This document shows, piece by piece, positions 12,737 through 19,857 of a stretch of DNA of 30,930 nt; the first letter of the stretch is position 1, and every line of letters starts with the position of its first letter. The DNA is from a virus. The stretch covers positions 1-30,930 of IMG/VR virus record IMGVR_UViG_3300037963_000737; one strand, written 5' to 3'. The notes beneath the pieces were generated by a model. The model did not search any database and was not told the origin of the DNA. It worked only from the letters and a program-made list of their open reading frames with translations. Both the position numbers and the translations under genes were made by a program.

Positions 12737-14271
12737 TATTTTTTTCTCCCTGTAATAGCTTTACCATAACCACGCATTGCTTTACCAACACCTCTTATAG
12801 TTTTATCTTTTGTTCCTGACTTCATGCCAAGAGCTGTTCTTATACCTGTTCCTAATATATTACCAAGTTCCATCATATCATAAATTGTACTTGGACCAAG
12901 AGCAACAGTTGCATATGGACCCATACCTTTTATTTTTTTACCAATAGTTTTCTTTTTAGTTCCTGATTTATATTTAACCATTCCACCACTTTTTCTTTTA
13001 ATAACTTCTTTTTGTTTTGGAATATCTTTAAACCCTGCTACTGCTTTAAGTTTAGTTTGTAAACTACCAACTAACTTAGGTTTAGTTTTTATTTGTTTTT
13101 GTTGTAACTTTTCTATTCTTTGTTTAAGAGAATAGTAAGGATTACTTTCTTTATTTGCTCCTCTTGTAGGTTTTGCATTTTTAATTAAAGGTCTTGATTT
13201 TAAATCTTTAAGTGTTGCAACTGCAGGATTAGACATTAATCTGTTTTCAACTTTTTCTAAAGTTGTCTTTATTTTTTTTACATCTGCCTTTTCAACTGTT
13301 TCACTAAACTTTATTTGACCTTTTACATTAAATTTTTTTCTTTGAGCAGGAGACATTTCATCTAACTGTTTTTTTGACTTCATAGTTTTAGTAGTTATTT
13401 TAGGTTTAGCCTGTCTACCTAATAAACTATCTGCAAAACTTTTCTTTTCTCCACCAAAATCATTTGCTCTTATTTTTGTTATTGATTTTTTTAAACTAGA
13501 ACTTGTTTGTTTTCTTCCTAAAGCTTTATTAATAGTTCTTCTTTTAGGAAACTTTTTAAGTTCTCTTGCTTCTTGAACAGATACTTCTTCTTTACTTAAA
13601 GTTTCACCACTCATACTTTTTTTCTTTTGAACTACTGTAGGTCTAACCTTACCTCTTAGTTTTGCACTTGCTTGACCTGCTTCAAACTTAGGTTTAATAT
13701 CTCCTCGAATATAATCTAAAATATCTTTATTTGTTCTAACACCTTCTTCTTTCATTAATGCCTTTGGTCTTTTACCTAACTGAAGTTGTTTTCTTAAACT
13801 TTTTTGTTCATTAGATAATTTAGGAGGTGTAGGTGCATTAGCTCTTTCTATAAAGTATTTATTTTGATAAGTTCTTCCTGTAACTCTTCCTGCTTTTAAA
13901 ATTTCTTTTATAGACTTTCCTTTTGCTTTTGGATTAAGAGATTGTACTCTATCAGACAATGCAACAGAACCTCTTTCACCCATACCTGAAACTGCTTCTT
14001 CTGCACTTCCTCTTTTGTACTTCTTCATAACTTTTCTAGATTTTTCAATTACTGAAGCTCTTTCTTTTTTTTGTGCTTCAGTTAAACCTGTTAAATCTTT
14101 TTTACGTGCTTTACTTCTTGTAACAGGAATGTTTTTAAAAGAACCTACACTAAAAGTTTTTTTACCTTCTTTTTTAGCTTTTTGTCTATTCTTAAAAAAT
14201 AATTCTCTAAAAGCTTTAGTTCCTTTTTTTATTGCTTGAGTTCCTTTTTTTACTGCTTGAACTTTAGACAT
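12736..14271 (-). CDS. long Lys-rich protein (511 aa)
   Basis: An extremely basic protein. The N-terminal half (KKGTQAIKKGTKAFRELFFKNRQKAKKEGKKTF; EARELKKFPKRRTINKALGRKQ) is charged helix. The middle contains MSPAQRKKFNVKGQIKFSETVEKADVKKIKTTLEKVENRL, which could fold as a short domain. The C-terminal ~90 residues carry the typical Gly/Lys tail (RKSGGMVKYKSGTKKKT...) plus a hydrophobic stretch GPYATVALGPSTIYDMMELGNILGTGIRTALGM, followed by RGVGKAMRGYGKAITGRKK. The GGMVKYKSG and GYGKA endings resemble those of many marine phage structural genes. Role unknown. Its position between capsid/adaptor and neck suggests an internal virion protein (inference). Confidence 0.78.
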   Translation of the reverse strand: MSKVQAVKKGTQAIKKGTKAFRELFFKNRQKAKKEGKKTFSVGSFKNIPVTRSKARKKDLTGLTEAQKKERASVIEKSRKVMKKYKRGSAEEAVSGMGERGSVALSDRVQSLNPKAKGKSIKEILKAGRVTGRTYQNKYFIERANAPTPPKLSNEQKSLRKQLQLGKRPKALMKEEGVRTNKDILDYIRGDIKPKFEAGQASAKLRGKVRPTVVQKKKSMSGETLSKEEVSVQEARELKKFPKRRTINKALGRKQTSSSLKKSITKIRANDFGGEKKSFADSLLGRQAKPKITTKTMKSKKQLDEMSPAQRKKFNVKGQIKFSETVEKADVKKIKTTLEKVENRLMSNPAVATLKDLKSRPLIKNAKPTRGANKESNPYYSLKQRIEKLQQKQIKTKPKLVGSLQTKLKAVAGFKDIPKQKEVIKRKSGGMVKYKSGTKKKTIGKKIKGMGPYATVALGPSTIYDMMELGNILGTGIRTALGMKSGTKDKTIRGVGKAMRGYGKAITGRKK

Positions 14272-14281
14272 AAGTTTCCCC

Positions 14282-14992
14282 TTAGTATAATCTATTAGGT
14301 GTTGCAGAACCTGACTTCATTCCACCAACTTTACCACCACCACTAAACTTTTTAGTTTTACCACCTTTAGGTATAACTTCAAATCCAAATGTTACACCAC
14401 TACTTTTCTTTTTAGGTCTAGGTGTAGGAGTTTTAGTAGGCATAGCTTTTTTAGCTTTTGGTTTTTTATCTGTAGGTGTTGCAGGTGCTTTAGATTTATC
14501 ACCTTTTAAAGCTTTCATACCTTCATATGCTACAGTAGTTCCTATTATACCTTTAGCTAAAGACTTTGCCTTTTCTCTTTTTGTAGTTCTTGTTTGTTTA
14601 ATAGCTTTTTTAGTTTTTTGTTGATTAGCACTAGGCTTACCAAGTATTGAAGTTGTATTTCCTTTAGAATCTTTTTTATTAAATTTATCTTTGATAGCTT
14701 TTATGCCTTTCATTATACCACCAAACTTTTTCTTAGTAATTTTTTTTGGTGCTACTCCCGGTTTTGGAAGTGTGTTCATTGGCTTCTTTTTTCTACCCTT
14801 TATAGGTTTTCCTATTACTTTAGAACTATTTAGCATATCTAAAACTTGAGATGGAGATAATCCTTTATATAACTTTGGATTACTTCTTATTGCTCTTTCA
14901 ACTCTTTGAGCATCATTTAATTTTATTGGTTTAGAAGGCAATGATTTTTCATATAACATTTTTGCCATTCTTCCTGCTTTAGTTAATGTCAT
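14282..14992 (-). CDS. Lys-rich protein (236 aa)
   Basis: The product MTLTKAGRMAKMLYEKSLPSKPIKLNDAQRVERAIRSNPKLYKGLSPSQVLDMLNSS has a short structured N-terminus (a helix and YKGLSPSQVLDML). The rest is basic and low-complexity: PKKITKKKFGGIMKGIKAIKDKFNKK, then APATPTDKKPKAKKAMPTKTPTPRPKKKSSGVTFGFEVIPKGGKTKKFSGGGKVGGMKSG. The KFSGGGKVGGMKSG end matches a recurring C-terminal phrase of marine phage proteins. A weak hydrophobic stretch (AKGIIGTTVAYEGMKAL) is present. It is the first gene of the basic island after the adaptor and overlaps the adaptor stop by TAATG. Role unknown. Confidence 0.76.
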   Translation of the reverse strand: MTLTKAGRMAKMLYEKSLPSKPIKLNDAQRVERAIRSNPKLYKGLSPSQVLDMLNSSKVIGKPIKGRKKKPMNTLPKPGVAPKKITKKKFGGIMKGIKAIKDKFNKKDSKGNTTSILGKPSANQQKTKKAIKQTRTTKREKAKSLAKGIIGTTVAYEGMKALKGDKSKAPATPTDKKPKAKKAMPTKTPTPRPKKKSSGVTFGFEVIPKGGKTKKFSGGGKVGGMKSGSATPNRLY

Positions 14993-15648
14993 TATAAACT
15001 CCCTTGTATTACAGTGTTATCTCCCCCTGCAGGACTTGCAGGTGCTTGCATATCATCTCTTCTAGTTCTTCTTGACTGATTTAATAATGCTGCAAGAGCT
15101 TCTTTATATCTTGTTTCATATATTGACATTGGTTCATAGTTTTTCATATAAAGCAATGCTTCTACCATTGATGCATTATATAATGCGTCATAACAAAAAT
15201 CTGAAAAGTAATTATTAGGTGTTGCAGAAGCAAGTGTTACAGGTCTTGAAATATGTACTACCTGTCCACTTACTGTTGAAACAGGTGTAGGTGCAACTAT
15301 AACTGTAGTATTATCTCTTCTTGCATAATACTCAGGTGTGCCTGTACTTGCACTAACGGGCCAATAATCATTTATAAACTCATCAGTTCTTTGTAGTAAA
15401 TTAATTTTAGTTCCATTAGAAACTATATTAAAATTTTTTAGTATACGTGTTCCTTGAGGTAAGCTAATAATATTCTTGCCACTAGACACTGCAACAGATG
15501 TATAAGAAACTAAACCATAATCATCTAAGTCTTTGGTTAGTCTTAGCTCTGCTTTATTAACCATTTTAGGAACTGAAGATAAAAATTCATCACTTCCATT
15601 TTCAGTTGTTTCTAAAATGTCATTTACTAAATAAGTATAATTAGCCAT
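14992..15648 (-). CDS. head-tail adaptor-like protein
   Basis: The 218-aa product has the layout of phage adaptor proteins that dock under the portal: an N-terminal helix ANYTYLVNDILETTENGSDEFLSSVPKMVNKAELRLTKDLDDYGLVSYTSVAVSSG, then beta segments with PQGTRILKNFNI and the signature STGTPEYYARRDNTTVIVAPTP. A helical C-terminal half (YDALYNASMVEALLYMKNYEPMSIYETRYKEALAALLNQSRRTRRDDMQ) follows. The 'GTPEYYA...T..VAPTP' and 'E..Y...RY.EAL' positions are typical of SU10-type adaptors. This protein and the one at 9045-9716 are both adaptor-like, so two rings may be stacked under the portal. The fold is a pattern-based call. Confidence 0.72.
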   Translation of the reverse strand: MANYTYLVNDILETTENGSDEFLSSVPKMVNKAELRLTKDLDDYGLVSYTSVAVSSGKNIISLPQGTRILKNFNIVSNGTKINLLQRTDEFINDYWPVSASTGTPEYYARRDNTTVIVAPTPVSTVSGQVVHISRPVTLASATPNNYFSDFCYDALYNASMVEALLYMKNYEPMSIYETRYKEALAALLNQSRRTRRDDMQAPASPAGGDNTVIQGSL

Positions 15649-15946
15649 AAAAAACTGTTACTGTCGCTGCAGATGTTGGTGCAGAAACTTTAACAGGTCC
15701 TACCATTCTTATTCCATTATCTGCGACATCAATACTCCCTGCATCTACTGCTGTTGTTCCTAAAAATTTTATATTAGAACCTGCTGTACTACCATTCTCA
15801 TTTGTTTCACTACCTGTAATAAGAAATGTTCCTACACCTGAATAAGCAATAGTTCGTATTCTTGTATCTGCAACAGTTACACTTGAAAGAGTATCTAGTA
15901 ATGCACCACTACCTGTAACAAAACCTGTTCTTATATTTGTTGCCAT
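15641..15946 (-). CDS. putative small structural protein (101 aa)
   Basis: The start was moved to ATG 15944-15946, which has AAGGAGATTTTA just upstream; the longer frame (15976) would begin in the terminator region. The 101-aa product MATNIRTGFVTGSGALLDTL continues with TVADTRIRTIAYSGVGTFLITGSE and PVKVSAPTSAATVTVFYG. It looks like a small beta protein similar in length to phage head-closure or decoration proteins, but no family is recognised. It is the first gene after the capsid terminator and is followed immediately by the adaptor-like gene (8-nt overlap), so it may belong to the head-tail joining module. Confidence 0.7.
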   Translation of the reverse strand: MATNIRTGFVTGSGALLDTLSSVTVADTRIRTIAYSGVGTFLITGSETNENGSTAGSNIKFLGTTAVDAGSIDVADNGIRMVGPVKVSAPTSAATVTVFYG

Positions 15947-15967
15947 TAAAATCTCCTTGATATATTT

Positions 15968-15996
15968 ATTATACAAAAAAATAGGGAAGGATGCAA
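15968..15996 (-). promoter_or_regulatory. putative sigma70 promoter downstream of capsid
   Basis: On the minus strand a perfect -10 TATAAT (plus-strand 15968-15973) follows 17 bp after TTGCAT (15991-15996). The -35 box lies inside the terminator hairpin, so a transcript that ends at the terminator would be followed at once by a new start near 15961, just before the 15946 ATG. The -35 matches consensus at only three positions. This is sequence inspection only, not a tested promoter. Confidence 0.5.
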
Positions 15997-16015
15997 GACG
16001 CTACCCTTCCCCTTT
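15975..16015 (-). terminator. Rho-independent terminator after the major capsid gene
   Basis: In the minus direction, GGGAAGG (rc of 16005-16011) pairs with CCTTCCC (rc of 15984-15990). The loop contains GTCTTGC-type sequence that can extend the stem, and the stem is followed by a run of seven Ts (rc of 15975-15981). Upstream AAAAA on the minus strand also lets it work in the other direction. It lies 30 nt after the major capsid stop and would separate the capsid message from the adaptor genes. Confidence 0.85.
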
Positions 16016-16044
16016 TTGAGAAAATTAACAATTAAATGTTAATC

Positions 16045-16980
16045 TTAGGATGAGCCTGAAGCTCCAAAAAATCCTCTCCAATCAGAGAAGCCAAAGCTAT
16101 ATCTTTCTCTAGCTTTGAATCTGATATTACCTGTATCAAAATCCGGCTCCATTTTAGTTTGTAGAGGTGAACGTACAAACATCTTAGTTCCATTTGGAAC
16201 ATCTGTCTTTAAAAACCAAGCGTTTGTATCTGTAAATCTTCTATTTACAAAAAATCCACCCGGAATCATACCTTGATTTTTAATTGAGTTGATGTCATTT
16301 ACGTTAGTTACTCCATCACTTCCCTGTGTAGTCACAGCAGTTGATAAAGCACTATTTAAGATTTGGTCTGCTGTAAATGCCAAATCTGAAGGTATATGTA
16401 ATGAAGTGGTTTGACCACCAATTAAAATACCTCTGTCATCCTTTAACTTAGAAACAGTTATCAAAGCAGATTCTAGTGAAGCTTCTGATAAGTCAGTTGC
16501 TCCTAAGTTATTGCTTTGGTTACCTGCACCTATAGTTGGGTGACTTGCTGAAAATAATGGCTGACCATCACCACCTGTAAAAGATGAGTTGAAACCATTA
16601 TTAAACACATCTGCAGCTTTAACTTGCTTAGTATTAGCCATTGCTCTAGCTAATCCCTTTGCTCTTAATTTTGCAAAAGTGTCATATAAATTATCTTCCA
16701 TTGCTTCTTCAGTAACTGCGAAAGCTAATGCAATAGTTTCGTGAGTGTACCTTGAAGTGAAAGATTCTTGAGCATCATCATAGGAAACTGCAGCACCTTC
16801 TGCTTTAGTTGGTGCAGTGCCAAATCCTGTGAATAATACTTCTTCTTCAAATGCTCTGTCTGAGTTTTCTGTCTCAAACAAAGGTTTATGCTCATCAGCA
16901 ACTTCTCCATACTCCATGCCAAAAACTGCATTAAGTCCGGGAAGAAGTTCTTTTGAGATACTTGCTCTATTTATCGCCAT
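16045..16980 (-). CDS. major capsid protein, Mu gpT-like family
   Basis: The 311-aa product has the layout of the Mu gpT major head protein family: MAINRASISKELLPGLNAVFGMEYGE, then FEEEVLFTGFGTAPTKAEGAAVSYDDAQESFTSRYTHETIALAFAVTEEAMEDNLYDTFAKLRAKGLARAMANTKQ. Next is a central FSASHP segment (PLFSASHPTIGAG), which is a strong gpT-type landmark. The C-terminal half has the peripheral strands GTKMFVRSPLQTKMEPDFDTGNIRFKARERYSFGFSDWRGFFGASG, which is typical of the last strands of these capsids. HK97-fold shell formation is expected. Length is normal for the family. It is flanked by a decoration-like gene upstream and a terminator downstream, as expected of a highly expressed head gene. Confidence 0.9.
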   Translation of the reverse strand: MAINRASISKELLPGLNAVFGMEYGEVADEHKPLFETENSDRAFEEEVLFTGFGTAPTKAEGAAVSYDDAQESFTSRYTHETIALAFAVTEEAMEDNLYDTFAKLRAKGLARAMANTKQVKAADVFNNGFNSSFTGGDGQPLFSASHPTIGAGNQSNNLGATDLSEASLESALITVSKLKDDRGILIGGQTTSLHIPSDLAFTADQILNSALSTAVTTQGSDGVTNVNDINSIKNQGMIPGGFFVNRRFTDTNAWFLKTDVPNGTKMFVRSPLQTKMEPDFDTGNIRFKARERYSFGFSDWRGFFGASGSS

Positions 16981-16994
16981 AATCTATCCTCCCT

Positions 16995-17609
16995 TTAACC
17001 TAATAAATATGCTGTTATTGTTGCAGGAGCAGTCACTATAGGTGTCAAGAAGTTATCTGTATGCTGAACTAATCTTACATTCATTTTTAAATAAGCACGT
17101 TCATCTGCATCAGTAACTTGGTTGCCCGGTTCATCAACTGGATTTAGTGTACGAACCATTGCGATACCTGTAGTTCTAGTTGAAGCATCTACACTATGTC
17201 CAGATTTACCTGTAAATGTAGAGCCTGCTCCTAAAACAACGTTGAAGTTTTGAGAGCCATACAAGTCTCCTGCAGTAACAGACGCATCTGCCTGTACTTC
17301 AAAAACTTGATTTGGGTCATCACATACTAATCCAAAGGCATCAGTTGCTGATGTTCCTGAGGGCCAATATGCTTTAAATTTCTGTTCGCCATTCTCAACA
17401 TACCTGCAACCCATGAATACACCCTGTACTACTTCATTAGTATCAGTAACAGTTTGCAAATTACCTGCATTTATTCTTACTAAGTCTCCTGTAAAAATAT
17501 TTGCAGCATAACCTGAAGCTATAGGATATTCATTAGTTCCAATCGCATTAGGGTTATTACCACGTTTACGAGATGGTGAGAAGCCAAACGGAGCTGCGGT
17601 TGTAGTCAT
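16995..17609 (-). CDS. putative capsid decoration or accessory head protein
   Basis: The 204-aa product is beta-rich: FGFSPSRKRGNNPN, then YPIASGYAANIFTGDLVRINAGNLQTVTDTNEVVQGVFMGCRYVENG, then FKAYWPSGTSATDAFGLVCDDPNQVFEVQADASVTAGDLYGSQ. The TGDLV...GVFxGCxYV...FxxYWPxGT...DDPxxVFEVQAD pattern occurs in phages between scaffold and capsid genes, often annotated as a structural or head protein. An AGGGAGAAAAACG box precedes the ATG. A surface decoration or minor capsid role is likely but not proven. There is no catalytic residue set. Confidence 0.72.
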   Translation of the reverse strand: MTTTAAPFGFSPSRKRGNNPNAIGTNEYPIASGYAANIFTGDLVRINAGNLQTVTDTNEVVQGVFMGCRYVENGEQKFKAYWPSGTSATDAFGLVCDDPNQVFEVQADASVTAGDLYGSQNFNVVLGAGSTFTGKSGHSVDASTRTTGIAMVRTLNPVDEPGNQVTDADERAYLKMNVRLVQHTDNFLTPIVTAPATITAYLLG

Positions 17610-17662
17610 TCGTTTTTCTCCCTTAAATTAAAATTAACTACTAAAGACTACACACACTAAAC

Positions 17663-18163
17663 TTAACTTTGAAACTTAGGTGTTTTACCTTTAGTAACTT
17701 GACTTTTACTACTATTTCTAATCGGCATACGAGAATCACTTTGACTCATTAATTGTTGATTAACTGCATCAACCATTTCTGAACTTTTATTCTCATAAAA
17801 CCTTTGTCGATTTTCTGCTTTTTGTAATGGCATTTTTGCTAATGCTAAGTCTCCACGACAGACTGCACCAGTATACCGACCTTCATCTCTCACGAAAGAT
17901 GTATGTTGAATTTCAGGAACTTCATTAACGTCAACAAACTGCCATCCTTCTTGGACTCTTTTGCCAACATTTGTATAATCGTCTTTTCCACGAAGATTTA
18001 TACGTATCCAACGAAGAGCCATGCCCTCGTTTTTAAAACGATTAACCACAGTATCTGGAAGGTCAAGCATATTAGGCTCTCTAAATTCCATGTCCTGTTC
18101 CCTATTGTTGAGTTCACGAGTTTCAACATTACGTGATTTAGCCATTGTATTTGTTCGTGTCAT
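17663..18163 (-). CDS. putative head-module protein (166 aa)
   Basis: The product has an Arg/Glu-rich N-terminus and a conserved centre: ALRWIRINLRGKDDYTNVGKRVQEGWQFVDVNEVPE, then GRYTGAVCRGDLALAKMPLQKAENRQRFYENKSSEMVDAVNQQLM, then a basic tail. The text LRWIRI...DDY-x-NVGKR-x-x-EG-x-FV...GDL-x-LAKMP recurs in phages between portal/scaffold and capsid genes and is annotated without function. The start at 18163 has GGAG 8 nt upstream; an internal Met at residue 7 (MAKSRN) is an alternative. Likely associated with the head by position only. Confidence 0.75.
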   Translation of the reverse strand: MTRTNTMAKSRNVETRELNNREQDMEFREPNMLDLPDTVVNRFKNEGMALRWIRINLRGKDDYTNVGKRVQEGWQFVDVNEVPEIQHTSFVRDEGRYTGAVCRGDLALAKMPLQKAENRQRFYENKSSEMVDAVNQQLMSQSDSRMPIRNSSKSQVTKGKTPKFQS

Positions 18164-18178
18164 TTTAATTTCTCCACA

Positions 18179-19159
18179 CTATTTATTGTAAACTGTAGTA
18201 TAATCGCCTTCAGATTTTTCAACCTTGAGCTTTTCTGCAGCGTATTGTTCAAGAGGTATTCCCCACTTCTCTGCAAGTCTTATGTCTTCTTTAGACAGTC
18301 TGACCTTATTGCCTTTAGATGAGGATGACGGAGTGCGTGATGCTCCACCGACCACTTGAGCAGGAGATTTCGCTTCCTGCTGTCGAGGTGCAACGTCAAA
18401 CCTTTCGGGATATTGTTGCTTGAGTCTATTATCAATCTCTTGATAAAACTCAGGTTCAGAAGGGTCGTAACCTTCACCTTTTAATGTTTGGTCTATTTCT
18501 AATGCTAACGTAGTCATTACTTGGTCTTGACCAAACCAAGGATTTTTACCTGCCCAATCTAGTGCCATCTTGTCATACTTAACATTAGATGGTTGTGTAG
18601 GTTGTTGAACTTTAGGAGTTTCTTCTTCCTTTGTTTTAATTAAAGGTTTCTGAGACTCATATTGTTGTTTAGCAAGTTTTAAAGAGTTTGCATCATTCTG
18701 AGCATTATTTAAATTCTCTTGTGCAGAAACAATTAAATTATTATCACCTACTTCTAAAGCCTGCTTATATGCATCCTTTGCCATTTCAATACGACTATTA
18801 ATCTGTTGTTCAGTCGTTTCAAAATTTTTAGTAAAAGATGTTTCTGCTTCCTGTTGTTGAACTTTTAATTTATCTTCAAGTTCTTTTTGCTTTGAAATAA
18901 GTTGTTCAATTTGTTCATCTCTTTCTTTTCTTTGACGAACTAATTGACGTATTCTTTTTTCTGCACCTGATGTAAACTTTTCAGGTTCTTCTTTTTTAAC
19001 TTCTTCAGTAGGTTCTTCTACTTTAGGAGTTTCTTCTGTAGTAGCTTTTGGTTCTTCAGGCTTTTCTTCTTCTTGCCCTTCAATCTCAAACTCTACCTTT
19101 TCTTCTTCTTTTTTAGATTGTGAAGTATCAATCGTAGACCATTCGTCTTCTTTTGCCAT
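18179..19159 (-). CDS. putative capsid scaffolding protein
   Basis: The 326-aa product is acidic, Glu/Lys/Gln-rich and highly helical. The N-terminal ~60 residues are low-complexity acidic (EEEKVEFEIEGQEEEKPEEPK). The middle is a long coiled coil (GAEKRIRQLVRQRKERDEQIEQLISKQKELEDKLKVQQQEAETS) and the C-terminal ~30 residues are basic (KVRLSKEDIRLAEKWGIPLEQYAAEKLK). Phage scaffolding proteins show this layout, with a basic C-terminal helix binding the capsid protein. The text WAGKNPWFGQDQ...TLALEIDQTLKGEGYDPSEPEFYQEIDNRLKQQYPERFD is a common scaffold phrase in marine phages. The gene lies just upstream of the decoration-like and capsid genes, with its own candidate promoter. Confidence 0.8.
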   Translation of the reverse strand: MAKEDEWSTIDTSQSKKEEEKVEFEIEGQEEEKPEEPKATTEETPKVEEPTEEVKKEEPEKFTSGAEKRIRQLVRQRKERDEQIEQLISKQKELEDKLKVQQQEAETSFTKNFETTEQQINSRIEMAKDAYKQALEVGDNNLIVSAQENLNNAQNDANSLKLAKQQYESQKPLIKTKEEETPKVQQPTQPSNVKYDKMALDWAGKNPWFGQDQVMTTLALEIDQTLKGEGYDPSEPEFYQEIDNRLKQQYPERFDVAPRQQEAKSPAQVVGGASRTPSSSSKGNKVRLSKEDIRLAEKWGIPLEQYAAEKLKVEKSEGDYTTVYNK

Positions 19160-19204
19160 TTATTGCTCCATAGTTTGCGAAACTAAGCATTACGCATATT
19201 TTCT

Positions 19205-19233
19205 ATTTTACATTAAAATAATTAGCTTTACAA
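19205..19233 (-). promoter_or_regulatory. putative sigma70 promoter of the scaffold-capsid cassette
   Basis: On the minus strand TTGTAA (plus 19228-19233) is separated by exactly 17 bp from TAAAAT (plus 19205-19210), matching consensus at 4 of 6 and 5 of 6 positions. Expected start near 19198, 40 nt before the scaffold ATG at 19159. It is in the only sizable gap of the head operon (19160-19246), which also holds a short TTAGCT...AGCTAA inverted repeat. Confidence 0.5.
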
Positions 19234-19246
19234 TAGCTAAATTAAA

Positions 19247-19663
19247 TTAATTCGTTAGATTGTATGTTGGGTCTAAATCTTTAGGGTCTTCTACCACCAT
19301 AGATATTTGGTCATCATACAATAATAATAACTTTATTCCTTTATAAAAAAACTTTTGTCCTGTATGTTTTCCATAGCATACATAGTTTCCTGCTTCGCAC
19401 CAAGGTCCGTTAGGAAACTTATCTTCATCCATATAGGCATCATCTCCTATAACAAGAACTTTACCTACAGTTGTAAGATATGCAATATCATCTCTTACAG
19501 AATCAGGTAGCAATAAACCACCCTTAGTTTTTTCTTTTATTGAAATAGGTCTTACAAGAATATGAAAACCCGGAATATGTGGAAGTACATCAGGGTCTGC
19601 TACTGTATCATCTGTAATCCACTCACTATTTTTTGTTGCTCTTCCCATGCTAGGTTGTTGCAT
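19247..19663 (-). CDS. groES: GroES-like co-chaperonin
   Basis: The 138-aa product matches the cpn10/GroES fold by text. After an N-terminal extension of ~30 residues, PGFHILVRPISIKEKTKGGLLLPDSVRDDIAYLTTVGKVLVIGDDAY reproduces the GroES order RP-x...GG-x-x-L...G-x-V-x-x-G. The GGLLL block occupies the mobile loop that touches the chaperonin. The rest (EAGNYVCYGKHTGQKFFYKGIKLLLLYDDQISMVVED) matches the second barrel half, ending with the D-I-x-x-VV pattern. Phage co-chaperonins such as T4 gp31 modify host GroEL so that the capsid protein folds. It sits between portal and scaffold, so folding of the neighbouring head proteins is the obvious client role (inference). TAATG joins it to the 64-aa gene. 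Confidence 0.85.
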   Translation of the reverse strand: MQQPSMGRATKNSEWITDDTVADPDVLPHIPGFHILVRPISIKEKTKGGLLLPDSVRDDIAYLTTVGKVLVIGDDAYMDEDKFPNGPWCEAGNYVCYGKHTGQKFFYKGIKLLLLYDDQISMVVEDPKDLDPTYNLTN

Positions 19664-19857
19664 TAATCGTCATCCTCTTCATCTAACATTTTTTTAGTTA
19701 TATTTTTAATCTCTGCATTTGCCCATTCAATACCTGCAATGCGACCCACGCAGTTCATATACGTATGATAGTCTGAAGCCGAGCCATACGCAAGGGAATT
19801 TTTTATTGATTCAACTTCTTTAGTTAATTTTTTATTTATCTCTTCATATAATGTCAT
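19663..19857 (-). CDS. hypothetical 64-aa protein
   Basis: A small acidic protein (MTLYEEINKKLTKEVESIKNSLAYGSASDYHTYMNCVGRIAGIEWANAEIKNITKKMLDEEDDD). The pattern ...L..G.A.DY..Y...VGRI.G...A...I.....-x-M is, as I recall, common in small phage proteins beside portal genes. It has one central Cys and an acidic end. The start overlaps the portal stop by ATGA, and its own stop overlaps the co-chaperonin start. Probably a head-assembly accessory (inference). Confidence 0.75.
   Translation of the reverse strand: MTLYEEINKKLTKEVESIKNSLAYGSASDYHTYMNCVGRIAGIEWANAEIKNITKKMLDEEDDD

Noticed and set aside
18405-18430. A partial reverse-strand match to the 22-bp motif (ATATTGTTGCTT...)
   Set aside because: Only about half of the motif matches and it encodes conserved scaffold-protein text (KQQYPERF), so it is chance similarity.
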